64,000 nt of DNA from Pandoraea oxalativorans (GTDB lineage: Bacteria; Pseudomonadota; Gammaproteobacteria; Burkholderiales; Burkholderiaceae), in assembly GCF_000972785.3 (NCBI RefSeq), contig NZ_CP011253.3:1984001-2048000 (forward strand), given 5' to 3'. How positions within the stretch are numbered: the stretch's first letter is position 1; every line of letters starts with the position of its first letter. Below the pieces are notes generated by a model that made no database searches, was not told the DNA's origin, and saw only the letters and a list, made by a program, of their open reading frames with translations. Made by a program: the position numbers and the translations under genes. Shown piece by piece: positions 8,690 to 16,276 of this stretch.

Positions 8690-9877
8690 TTAGATCTTCG
8701 CCAGACGCGCGAGCGCTTCACGCAAGGTCGCGTCCTGCTTCGCGAAGCAGAAGCGCACGACACCCGACTCGTGCGGCGCGTGATAGAACGCCGAGACCGG
8801 AATGGCGGCAACACCGATTTCGCCGGTCAGCCACAGCGCGAAGTCGGCTTCGCTCATATCGCTGATCGCGCTGTAGTCCACGCACTGGAAGTAGGTGCCC
8901 TCGCACGGCAGCAGCTTGAAGCGCGTACCGGCCAGACCTTCGCGGAACAGATCGCGCTTCTTCTGATAAAAGCCCGCCAGTTCGAGATACGGCGACGGAT
9001 CGCGCATGTAGTCGGCCAGCCCGACCTGCATTGGCGTGTTCACGGTGAACACATTGAACTGATGCACCTTGCGGAATTCTGCGGACAATGCGGCCGGTGC
9101 GGCCACGAAACCGACCTTCCAGCCCGTGACGTGATACGTCTTGCCGAAGCTCGACACGATGAAACTGCGGCGAGCGAGTTCGGGGTGGCGCGCCACGCTC
9201 TCGTGACGCTTGCCGTCGTACACCATGTGTTCGTAGACCTCGTCCGAGATCAGCAGAATGTCGGTGCCCGCCACGATCTCGGACAACTTCACGAGGTCCT
9301 GCTCATGCCACACCGTACCGCTCGGGTTGTGCGGCGTGTTGAACAGGATCAGGCGCGTACGCGGCGTGATGGCCGCGGCCAGTTTGTCGAACGGAATACG
9401 GAATTCAGGGGCTTCGAGTGTGATGAACACCGGCTTGCCGCCGGCCAGCTCGATCGACGGCACGTAGCTGTCGTACGTCGGCTCGAACACGATCACTTCG
9501 TCGCCCGGGTGCACGGTGGCGAGAATCGCGGTCAGCAATGCCTGCGTCGCCCCGGCCGTCACCGTGATTTCGGTGTTCCAGTCGTAGCGCTGTCCGTAAA
9601 GATTGCCGATCTTGTCGGCGATGGCCTGACGCAGCGCGGGCACGCCTGCCATCGGCGGGTATTGGTTGTGGTCTTCGCGCATGGCGCGTGCCACGGCGTC
9701 GACGATCTTCGGATCGCACGAGAAATCGGGGAAGCCCTGCCCCAGATTCACCGCCTGCTTCGCGGCAGCGAGCGCCGACATGACAGTGAAAATGGTGGTG
9801 CCGACGTTCGGCAGACGCGACGCGAGCGGCGGGGCAACCAGCGCAGGCGTGGTGGATCCAGTGTGAGGCGCGTTCAT
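8690..9877 (-). CDS. Class I/II pyridoxal-phosphate aminotransferase (methionine/kynurenine aminotransferase type)
   Basis: A 395-residue fold-type I aminotransferase. The PLP lysine is in FIVSSFGKTYHVTGWKVGFV. NTPHNPSGTVW holds the conserved Asn, LLISDEVYEHMVYDG the PLP-contacting Asp/Tyr, and VVRFCFAK the carboxylate-binding Arg. QGFPDFSCDP near the N-terminus is typical of the YbdL/kynurenine-aminotransferase group, which transaminates methionine and aromatic amino acids. Length matches the family. It is transcribed on the minus strand, 90 bp after the PIN-domain gene, and converges on the GST terminator. Substrate is not decidable from sequence alone. Confidence 0.9.
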   Translation of the reverse strand: MNAPHTGSTTPALVAPPLASRLPNVGTTIFTVMSALAAAKQAVNLGQGFPDFSCDPKIVDAVARAMREDHNQYPPMAGVPALRQAIADKIGNLYGQRYDWNTEITVTAGATQALLTAILATVHPGDEVIVFEPTYDSYVPSIELAGGKPVFITLEAPEFRIPFDKLAAAITPRTRLILFNTPHNPSGTVWHEQDLVKLSEIVAGTDILLISDEVYEHMVYDGKRHESVARHPELARRSFIVSSFGKTYHVTGWKVGFVAAPAALSAEFRKVHQFNVFTVNTPMQVGLADYMRDPSPYLELAGFYQKKRDLFREGLAGTRFKLLPCEGTYFQCVDYSAISDMSEADFALWLTGEIGVAAIPVSAFYHAPHESGVVRFCFAKQDATLREALARLAKI

Positions 9878-9967
9878 GGGGTGGGTGGACGAAGCAGTGA
9901 TCAGGCCGCCATTCTACCGCCGTCGCGCCCGGCTTGCGGGCGGAGTCGCCGGGGGCGCCGGGGTCGA

Positions 9968-10480
9968 TTAACCGCCAACCACGAGCAATGACGTAAAAGC
10001 GCTCGCCGTGACGATGCGAAAGCCGAACTGACGCGTCACCCGGCTACGCAGCTTCAGTACGGCCTTGTCCTTGCTGACGAGCCAGTGGGCGTGTCCGTCG
10101 CGTGCTGCTTCGAGGAATTTCTGATCGTCCCGGTCGCGGCAGAGCGGCAGTTGTGCGGGCGGCGCAGCATCGTCCGGGACAACGATCCGGTGTGTGTGCG
10201 CATCGACCCATGCGAGGGCGGCGTCGTTGTCGATCTCACGCGAGGCAAATTGGGGGTAGGTCAGCACGACAGCGAGTTCGTCGCGACATCGCTGGGCCAT
10301 CAGGGCCATGAGGCGGTGTTCGGCGAGCGCGTCGCGCATGGGGCGGGCAATCGGGTCGTCGAACACGAGCAGATCGATCCAGACATTGGTGTCGAGCACC
10401 ACGCGCGGCGGCGTGGCGAGGGTGTCGAGATGCTCGGCGAAGGCCCGCTCGGCGGGCGTGGCAACAGCGTTTTGAAGCAT
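9968..10480 (-). CDS. PIN-domain protein, putative toxin component (COG1569 family)
   Basis: A 170-residue protein with a PIN nuclease fold. The first acidic motif is RVVLDTNVWIDLLVFDD (about 32-48), a central Glu lies in RCRDELAVVL, and LPLCRDRDDQKFLEAARDGHAHWLVSKDKAVLKL carries the D-x-D-D cluster and the SKDKAVL strand typical of the 'toxin component, PIN family' group. The ATG at 10480 is taken as start because upstream in-frame codons run into the yaaA start region. No antitoxin-like small gene is adjacent: the upstream neighbour is the divergent yaaA and the downstream one is the aminotransferase. It may be a solitary RNase rather than half of a toxin-antitoxin pair. Confidence 0.8.
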   Translation of the reverse strand: MLQNAVATPAERAFAEHLDTLATPPRVVLDTNVWIDLLVFDDPIARPMRDALAEHRLMALMAQRCRDELAVVLTYPQFASREIDNDAALAWVDAHTHRIVVPDDAAPPAQLPLCRDRDDQKFLEAARDGHAHWLVSKDKAVLKLRSRVTRQFGFRIVTASAFTSLLVVGG

Positions 10481-10538
10481 TGGATAGAATGACGGTTTTA
10501 CGATAATTTCCTGCGCAGGCAGGAACGCCTCACCCGAT

Positions 10539-11318
10539 ATGATAATTGTTCTCTCGCCGGCCAAATCGCTCGACTACGAAACGCCGCCGCACGTGAGCAC
10601 GCACACCGTGCCTCAGTTCGTCGACGACGCGGCCGAATTGATCGAAGGCCTGCGCGAACTGAGCCCGGCACAGGTCGGCTCGCTGATGAGCATTTCCGAC
10701 CCGCTCGCCGCGCTCAACGCGACGCGCTACGCCGAATGGTCGCCGCGCTTCGATACCTCCAACGCCAAGCAAGCCGTGCTCGCCTTTAACGGTGACGTCT
10801 ACGAGGGTCTCTCCGCCCGCACGCTCGACGCCACGCAGCTCGACTTCGCGCAGAAGCATCTGCGCATCCTGTCGGGCCTGTACGGCGTGTTGCGTCCGCT
10901 CGATCTGCTCCAGCCGTACCGTCTCGAGATGGGCACGCGCTTCGTGAACAAGCGCGGCCGCGATCTGTATGCGTTCTGGGGCGAGCGTGTCACGCAGACG
11001 ATCAACGCGTCGCTCGCCGAACATAGCGAAACGCGTCGCGTGCTGGTGAATCTGGCGTCCGAGGAGTACTTCAAGGTCGTCAAACGCCGTCTGGTCAATG
11101 CGCCGGTCATCACGCCCGTGTTCGAAGACTGGAAGAGCGGCAAGTACAAGATCATCAGCTTTTACGCCAAGCGTGCGCGTGGGCTGATGGCCCGCTACGC
11201 CATCGAGCGCGGTGTGACCGATGTGCAGCAACTCAAGGCGTTCGATACCGAGGGCTACGCGTTCGACGACAGCGTGTCGAACGATTCGCTCTGGGTGTTC
11301 CGCCGCCGCGTGGCCTGA
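10539..11318 (+). CDS. yaaA: Peroxide stress protein YaaA (DUF328)
   Basis: A 259-residue cytosolic protein that lowers the damage done by intracellular iron during peroxide stress in E. coli. It begins [18 protein letters not shown], the family signature, and contains the conserved [19 protein letters not shown] and [14 protein letters not shown] segments. Length equals the E. coli protein. The ATG at 10539 has AGGAACG upstream. It is divergent from the PIN-domain gene, with 58 bp between the starts, and is followed by an intrinsic terminator. Confidence 0.95.
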   Translation: MIIVLSPAKSLDYETPPHVSTHTVPQFVDDAAELIEGLRELSPAQVGSLMSISDPLAALNATRYAEWSPRFDTSNAKQAVLAFNGDVYEGLSARTLDATQLDFAQKHLRILSGLYGVLRPLDLLQPYRLEMGTRFVNKRGRDLYAFWGERVTQTINASLAEHSETRRVLVNLASEEYFKVVKRRLVNAPVITPVFEDWKSGKYKIISFYAKRARGLMARYAIERGVTDVQQLKAFDTEGYAFDDSVSNDSLWVFRRRVA

Positions 11319-11335
11319 CGTCAGCCTGTCCGCAC

Positions 11336-11367
11336 GCCCCGGCCAAGATCCCGGGGCTTTTCATTTT
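11336..11367 (+). terminator. Intrinsic terminator after yaaA
   Basis: A 7-bp GC stem (GCCCCGG at 11336-11342 with CCGGGGC at 11351-11357), an 8-nt loop and TTTTCATTTT. It ends 18 bp before the carboxypeptidase start codon. Confidence 0.75.
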
Positions 11368-11384
11368 CGCCAGCGAGATCCGTC

Positions 11385-12533
11385 ATGACCGTCCAAATCA
11401 GCAGCCGATTCGACAGTGGTGCCATCCATGTGGTGAGCGCCGAGCGCGCCGACGACATCCATGTGCGCATCGCGCAAGACGGCGCGGCCGAGTTCGCGCA
11501 GTGGTTCCATTTCCGCGTGCAGGGCGTGGGCGGTACGCCGTGCCGCATCGTTTTCGACAACGCGGGGCAAACGTCCTATCCGCGCGGCTGGGAGAACTAT
11601 CGCGCGGTGGCGTCTTACGACCGCGTGACGTGGTTCCGTGTGCCGACGTCTTACGACGGGCAGGTGATGACAGTCGCCTTCACGCCGGAACACGACAGCG
11701 TGTATCTCGCGTATTTCGAACCGTATTCGGAAGAGCGTCACTTGGCGTTGCTCGGCACTGCGCAGAATTCGTCGCGGGTGAGTTCGCGCTCACTGGGGCA
11801 GACCGTCGACGGGCGCGACATGACGTTGCTCACAGTGGGCGAGCCGCGCGCGGGCAAGCGCAATATCTGGGTGATTGCGCGTCAGCATCCCGGCGAGACG
11901 ATGGCGGAGTGGTTCGTGGAAGGCATGTTGCGTCGTTTGCTTGGCGCGGGGGACTGGGCAGGCGATCCGCTCGCGACGGCGTTGCTCGACGAAGCGGTGT
12001 TCCACGTCGTGCCGAACATGAATCCCGACGGTTCGGCGCGCGGCAATCTGCGCACCAACGCGACGGGCGCGAACCTCAACCGCGAATGGCTTGAGCCGGA
12101 CCTCGTGCGCAGTCCCGAAGTGCATCATGTGCGCGCGGCCATCGAAGCGACCGGTTGCGACATGTTCTTCGACATCCACGGCGACGAAGCGCTGCCCTAC
12201 GTCTTCCTGGCGGGTAACGACGGTGTCGAGTGGGGCACGGAGGCGGTGCTGGCGCGCGAGAAGGCGTTCAGCGAGCGCTTCAAGGCGGTGAGCCTCGACT
12301 TCCAGGACAAGTTCGGCTACCCCCCGGGCAAGCACGGCATGGAGTCGCTCAAGCTGGCCTCGAAGTGGGTGGCGCATCGCTTCGGCTGCCTGTCGCTCAC
12401 GCTGGAGATGCCGTTCAAGGACAACGCGAACCGGCCCGATTCGCAAGTCGGTTGGAGCGGTGCGCGAAGTGCGGCCCTCGGCGCGTCGATGCTTGCCGCG
12501 ATCTGGGCGCAGATGCAGGCCGATCAGGCGTAA
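11385..12533 (+). CDS. M14 family zinc carboxypeptidase (cytosolic carboxypeptidase-like)
   Basis: A 382-residue metallocarboxypeptidase. An N-terminal beta-sandwich (about 1-120) with FHFRVQGVGGTPCRIVFDNAG precedes the catalytic domain, as in the M14B cytosolic carboxypeptidases. Zinc ligands are His168 and Glu171 in RQHPGETMAEW and His265 in FDIHGDEALPY. The general base is Glu341 in LSLTLEMPFKD. Arg and Asn substrate-binding residues lie in ANLNREW. There is no signal peptide, so it should act in the cytoplasm. Eukaryotic relatives trim glutamates from tubulin; the bacterial substrate is unknown. The gene is independent of its neighbours. Confidence 0.9.
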   Translation: MTVQISSRFDSGAIHVVSAERADDIHVRIAQDGAAEFAQWFHFRVQGVGGTPCRIVFDNAGQTSYPRGWENYRAVASYDRVTWFRVPTSYDGQVMTVAFTPEHDSVYLAYFEPYSEERHLALLGTAQNSSRVSSRSLGQTVDGRDMTLLTVGEPRAGKRNIWVIARQHPGETMAEWFVEGMLRRLLGAGDWAGDPLATALLDEAVFHVVPNMNPDGSARGNLRTNATGANLNREWLEPDLVRSPEVHHVRAAIEATGCDMFFDIHGDEALPYVFLAGNDGVEWGTEAVLAREKAFSERFKAVSLDFQDKFGYPPGKHGMESLKLASKWVAHRFGCLSLTLEMPFKDNANRPDSQVGWSGARSAALGASMLAAIWAQMQADQA

Positions 12534-12652
12534 AGCGCAGTCGAAACGCCCAAAACGCATGAGGTAACGGCAGGGACGTGTCCTTTGCGTTACAGAATCT
12601 GACAGGTGACGGGGACGCAGCGCGTTCCCATTTCATTTTGTCAGGGGACGGC

Positions 12653-14257
12653 ATGCGTATCGGATTCGACGCGGGAAACGGGCACGCCCCCGTTTCCTCT
12701 GCTCAATGGGCACCTGAAGTGCCCGCGACTTTGTTCTCCACATTCTCATCGGCCTGGCAAGGTTTGCGTCAGGTCGATTCGCTCATCGCGAGTCTCGACG
12801 CGGGCGCGGGGGAAGCCCGTCACGCTCTCTCTGACGCTCCCTCATACGCTCCCTTATACGCTCCCTTATACGCTCCCTTATACGCGCCCGATCCGTCGCA
12901 CGACCTTCCGTGGAGACCACCGCCGGTTGCCACGCCTGTGGAGTTTACGCAAATCATGGCAGGCGTCCGTGCGGCTCACGAGGCTAAAGCGTTGTGTCCA
13001 GACGGCACCTCGTGGCCACGGACGTCGCCGCACATCACGCATACGGAACGAAATCTGACGCCCGCCGACATTCATGGGATCGTGGCGCACATGCGGCTAC
13101 AGCGAACGGCCCATGCAAGTGGTGCGGCCGAAGGCCCTGCCACGACACCCTCGGGGCAACCGCCGATGTCCGGCACGGACGCCAGGCTCGCTGCAGGCGA
13201 TAGTCCCATGTCCGTTCAACCTCGCAGTGCAGCGCCAAATGCCAGGCGTAGCGGGCGCGGCCGCAAAGTGACCGGCGAGCTCTTGCTCCGCATTGAGGCC
13301 TTGGGCGCGAGTGGCATAGCGGCCAAGGGCGGCATCGGCCGGATAGCGGATGCGCACGGCATCGCGCGAAGTACGTTGAGAACCTATGTTTCCAAATGCG
13401 GCAAGTTGTACTCGGAGGCGAGCGACCGGGCGGCTGAAACCGGTCGGTTCCGCACGGGAAAGGTGACCGTCGGCTTGTTGCGGGCACTTGAAAAGATGGG
13501 ACCTCAACGTATCAAGTCGAGGGGTGGCCTTCGCGCCATTGCCCGGGACGAGGGTATTCCGTTTCGCACCCTGAAGGGTTACGTCGACCGGTACGGCAAG
13601 CCGTCCGTTCTGGGACGCGCAAGACTTCTTGACCACGGTGATCCCGCTCGTCTGGCCGCCAAGGTGCCAGTGACGCCTGAATTGCTGCGCAGCATTGAGG
13701 GGCTTGGCGAGAGCGGTATTCGCGCCGCAGGCGGGCTGGGTGCCCTGGCTGACCGACATAACGTTTTTCTTAGCAGCCTGAGAAGTCACATCAATGGCAA
13801 AGGCGTGTTGGGGCACCTCGGAAAGCGGTTGATGAAGGGCGAGCGGCGCGCGCGCATTTCCAAGATATCCAACGAGCTATTGCGCGATCTCGAAGCGTTG
13901 GGTCCGCAAGGCATCAAGGCCGCGGGCGGACTTGTCGCCGTGGCGACGGCGAACCACGTGGCGTTTGATACGTTAAGAAGCTACATCGACTGCCGAGGCC
14001 AGTTGACGCCCGTCGGCCGGGTCAGACTCTACGGCGTCGATCCGTCCCATACCACCCGAGTCACGCCGACGCTGCTCAGGGAGATCCAGGCGCTAGGCAA
14101 GCACGGCATCGCGTCCGAGGGCGGACTGGATGCCGTGGCGAGCAAACGACGCGTTGCGCCGCACATTCTGAGGCACTACGTCACGTCCAGCGGGACGTTG
14201 AAACAGCCGGGACGCGTCACGATGGCGCGGTTCGAATCGAACAACGGCGGCGCATAG
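12653..14257 (+). CDS. Unrecognised protein with five tandem HTH-like repeats
   Basis: No known family was recognised. The first 200 residues are low in predicted order, contain four copies of (S/L)YAP encoded by a 12-bp tandem repeat, and end in a basic GRGRK patch. From about residue 205 five repeats follow. Their aligned valines or isoleucines lie at bases 13268, 13463, 13670, 13865 and 14060, so the period is 65, 69, 65 and 65 residues. Consensus: V-T-x-x-L-L-R-x-I-E-x-L-G-x-x-G-I-x-A-x-G-G-L-x-A-I-A, then about three residues, (G/V)-(I/V), TLR-x-Y-(I/V), and x-x-x-G-x-L. The A...GI...TLR.Y part looks like a helix-turn-helix. The ATG at 12653 has AGGGG five bases upstream. An in-frame GTG at 12578 would add 25 residues but lies inside an inverted repeat (GTAACG/CGTTAC, 12564-12593). 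No signal peptide or membrane segment is seen. Function unknown; DNA binding is the leading guess. Confidence 0.75.
   Translation: MRIGFDAGNGHAPVSSAQWAPEVPATLFSTFSSAWQGLRQVDSLIASLDAGAGEARHALSDAPSYAPLYAPLYAPLYAPDPSHDLPWRPPPVATPVEFTQIMAGVRAAHEAKALCPDGTSWPRTSPHITHTERNLTPADIHGIVAHMRLQRTAHASGAAEGPATTPSGQPPMSGTDARLAAGDSPMSVQPRSAAPNARRSGRGRKVTGELLLRIEALGASGIAAKGGIGRIADAHGIARSTLRTYVSKCGKLYSEASDRAAETGRFRTGKVTVGLLRALEKMGPQRIKSRGGLRAIARDEGIPFRTLKGYVDRYGKPSVLGRARLLDHGDPARLAAKVPVTPELLRSIEGLGESGIRAAGGLGALADRHNVFLSSLRSHINGKGVLGHLGKRLMKGERRARISKISNELLRDLEALGPQGIKAAGGLVAVATANHVAFDTLRSYIDCRGQLTPVGRVRLYGVDPSHTTRVTPTLLREIQALGKHGIASEGGLDAVASKRRVAPHILRHYVTSSGTLKQPGRVTMARFESNNGGA
12833..12888 (+). repeat. 12-bp tandem repeat inside the HTH-repeat gene
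   Basis: The unit TACGCTCCCTTA occurs three times perfectly at 12845-12880. Degenerate copies flank it at 12833-12844 (GACGCTCCCTCA) and from 12881. It is in frame and encodes repeated YAPL. Perfect units of 12 bp are prone to slippage without shifting the frame, so copy number may differ between strains. Confidence 0.9.
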
Positions 14258-14390
14258 TGCGCGCGACGCAACGGCGACGGCGCTCTCGAATACGCGCTTA
14301 CAGGCGTGACGACGCGTAGCGCGATCTCTCGCGCTACGCGTTCCGACATTCGCTCAGACCGGGTCGCGCCAAGGAATCGGCGCGCAGCGA

Positions 14391-15026
14391 TCAGTTCTTC
14401 TTTTTCGTCGCGCTCTTCTTCGTGCTGGCCGACTTCGACGACGAGGCTTTTGCCGAGGACTTGCTTCCCGTCGACTTGGTCGTCGCGCCTTTCTTTCCCG
14501 ACTTCGCGGTGGCGTGAGCAGCCTTGCCCCGCGCAGTGCGCTTCACCGGTTGCTCGACCTGAGAGAGCGGCGACGTGTAGTCGAAGCCCATCATGCGGCC
14601 GTCGGCGTATCCGCAGCGGATGTGGATGTTGTCGGTCTGGCCGTTCGTGCGCTTGCCGACGCCATCGAGTTCGACCATCTGCGTGACGTCGACCCGTTGT
14701 TTGCGATCGTCGAACGGACCATTCCAGGGTGCGATTTTCGCGTGTTCGGGATCGAGTGCGGTCTCGCCGTATTCGACACTCTCGTAGCCGGGGAGCGTGG
14801 CGACGACGAAACTCGCGTGCGCAGCGCAGTCGGCCACCATCGGATCGGCGTGACGCGTGTTGACAAATTGCTCGACCAGGGCACGATGCTGTTCGAGCGT
14901 GAAGGCCTGTACCGGGGCCGTGAAGGCCGACAGGCAGAGCGGCGCAGCGATGGATGCGATGCCTGCGACCTGGCGCACGGCACGCATCACGACGCCTGCG
15001 GCGCGTTGGAAAAATCGATTCGACAT
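14391..15026 (-). CDS. Secreted protein of unknown function with a histone-H1-like lysine-rich tail
   Basis: A 211-residue product. The N-terminus MSNRFFQRAAGVVMRAVRQ is basic, followed by a hydrophobic run IASIAAPLCLSAFTAPVQA, a plausible signal peptide cleaved near residue 41. The mature domain (about 42-155) has two cysteines (VADCAAHASFVV and IHIRCGYADG), probably forming a disulfide. The last 50 residues are almost only Lys, Ser, Ala, Thr and Gly (for example KASSSKSASTKKSATKKKN), like histone H1. The central domain resembles small Burkholderia periplasmic proteins, but no function is known to me. The ATG at 15026 was chosen because it starts the signal peptide; the frame is open further upstream. 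Confidence 0.7.
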   Translation of the reverse strand: MSNRFFQRAAGVVMRAVRQVAGIASIAAPLCLSAFTAPVQAFTLEQHRALVEQFVNTRHADPMVADCAAHASFVVATLPGYESVEYGETALDPEHAKIAPWNGPFDDRKQRVDVTQMVELDGVGKRTNGQTDNIHIRCGYADGRMMGFDYTSPLSQVEQPVKRTARGKAAHATAKSGKKGATTKSTGSKSSAKASSSKSASTKKSATKKKN

Positions 15027-15116
15027 TGCTTGACGTATTCTCGGGGGCGTAAGGGCCATGTGTGCGAACCGGCCCTGAGCATTGCAGAGCAATGCGGGCA
15101 TGCGAGAACTCATCTT

Positions 15117-15227
15117 ATGAGTCGCTGGCATGCGCCGCTCGCGAAGAAGCTTGACCGCATTTTGAAAGACAGCGGCGAAGCGGCATCCATCTTAACCGAA
15201 AAAAAGCCGCTCACGCCCGCCGGGTAA
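15117..15227 (+). CDS. Possible 36-residue small protein
   Basis: An ATG at 15117 opens a 36-codon frame, MSRWHAPLAKKLDRILKD..., ending in TAA at 15225-15227. GCGAGA lies about nine bases upstream. The peptide is charged and could form one amphipathic helix (residues 6-20). It is divergent from the secreted protein gene. Base content across the frame drops its GC bias near the end (AAAAAAAG), so it may be chance. Nothing else is recognised in the 15027-15527 gap. Confidence 0.3.
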   Translation: MSRWHAPLAKKLDRILKDSGEAASILTEKKPLTPAG

Positions 15228-15527
15228 GCCAGTAGACCGCATCGCACCGCGCGTGAAAGTTACGACGCGCTACAATGCGGGCCATTCACGCCGCATGGTG
15301 ACGTTTCCCGACACGAACGTCGGCGTGGAAAGCGCTTTTCTTTCTTGCAGGTTTCTTGCAGCTTCCAGCGCGGTGATGCGGCAACAGGGGGCGCATTGTG
15401 TCATCGCAGACGTTGACGCAATTGCTCGAATAGCGGCACATTTCGGGGCTTTTCACGCGGACCGTGCCGTTCATGCGCGTTGCATTCGTGCATTGCCCTG
15501 CGCGTATCCTCGATTTTTCTATTCGGC

Positions 15528-16214
15528 ATGTTTGCAAATTCACGCACGGTCGGCAGTGCTCAGACCGGTCCACACGAGAAATTGGCGGATCTGGTGAGCC
15601 GTCATCGCGACGCCGCCTTTCGCAAGCCACTCGCGGCCTACAGCGCCGCAGCCTTCGACGCGGCGATCGCCGCATGGCGCAGCGCGGGCGCCGCACCGCT
15701 GATCATCGACGCCGGATGTGGTGTGGGTGAGAGCACGCTGCGGCTCGCCTCGCAATTTCCCGACCACTTCGTCGTCGGCATCGATCAGTCGGAGAGCCGC
15801 ATTGTGCGCGGCAAGGATTGGTGGGACGGCGAATGGCCCGAGAACTTTGTGTGGGTGCGCGCCGATCTCGTCGACTTCTGGCGGCAACTGTACGACGCGG
15901 GCATTCGTCCTGCGCGTCACTACATCCTCTATCCGAATCCGTGGCCGAAGATCGGACAGCTCTCGCGTCGCTGGCATGCGCACGCCGTTTTTCCAACGGT
16001 CGTCGCGCTCGGGGGTGTGCTCGAATGCCGCAGCAACTGGGATATCTACATCGAGGAATTCGCGCTTGCCGCCGAATGGCTGAGCGGCGTGTCTCCTGAG
16101 GTGGAGGCGTGGGTGCCGAAGGACAGTGCCGCGACCATGACGCCGTTCGAGCGAAAGTATCTGGCGTCAGGACATACGTTGCATCGTTGCGTGGTGACGC
16201 TGGCACCTCGCTGA
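15528..16214 (+). CDS. TrmB-like tRNA (guanine-N7)-methyltransferase
   Basis: A 228-residue SAM-dependent methyltransferase. Motif I is IIDAGCGVGESTLRLASQFPD (about 60-80), followed by FVVGIDQSESRIVRGKDW. The TrmB signature appears as YILYPNPWPKIGQLSRRWHAH; the common form is F-P-D-P-W-P-K followed by basic residues. The Asp-to-Asn change in that motif and the shorter basic stretch suggest a TrmB paralogue rather than the main m7G46 enzyme. The ATG at 15528 was chosen because MFANSRTVG begins a typical disordered N-terminus; upstream in-frame starts exist. Catalytic activity on tRNA is inferred. Confidence 0.75.
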   Translation: MFANSRTVGSAQTGPHEKLADLVSRHRDAAFRKPLAAYSAAAFDAAIAAWRSAGAAPLIIDAGCGVGESTLRLASQFPDHFVVGIDQSESRIVRGKDWWDGEWPENFVWVRADLVDFWRQLYDAGIRPARHYILYPNPWPKIGQLSRRWHAHAVFPTVVALGGVLECRSNWDIYIEEFALAAEWLSGVSPEVEAWVPKDSAATMTPFERKYLASGHTLHRCVVTLAPR

Positions 16215-16276
16215 TCGTCGCAAAAGCCAATCGGCCGGGCGCTCATCACGCACGGCCGACTTATCTTGACGCACGA

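Noticed and set aside
12845..12880. CRISPR-like or satellite array
   Set aside because: Units of 12 bp without spacers inside a coding frame; a simple tandem coding repeat.
13265..14257. TAL effector or SKWP/RipS-type repeats
   Set aside because: The period is 65 residues with an HTH-like core, not 33-35 or 42 residues, and the repeat-variable positions of TALEs are absent.
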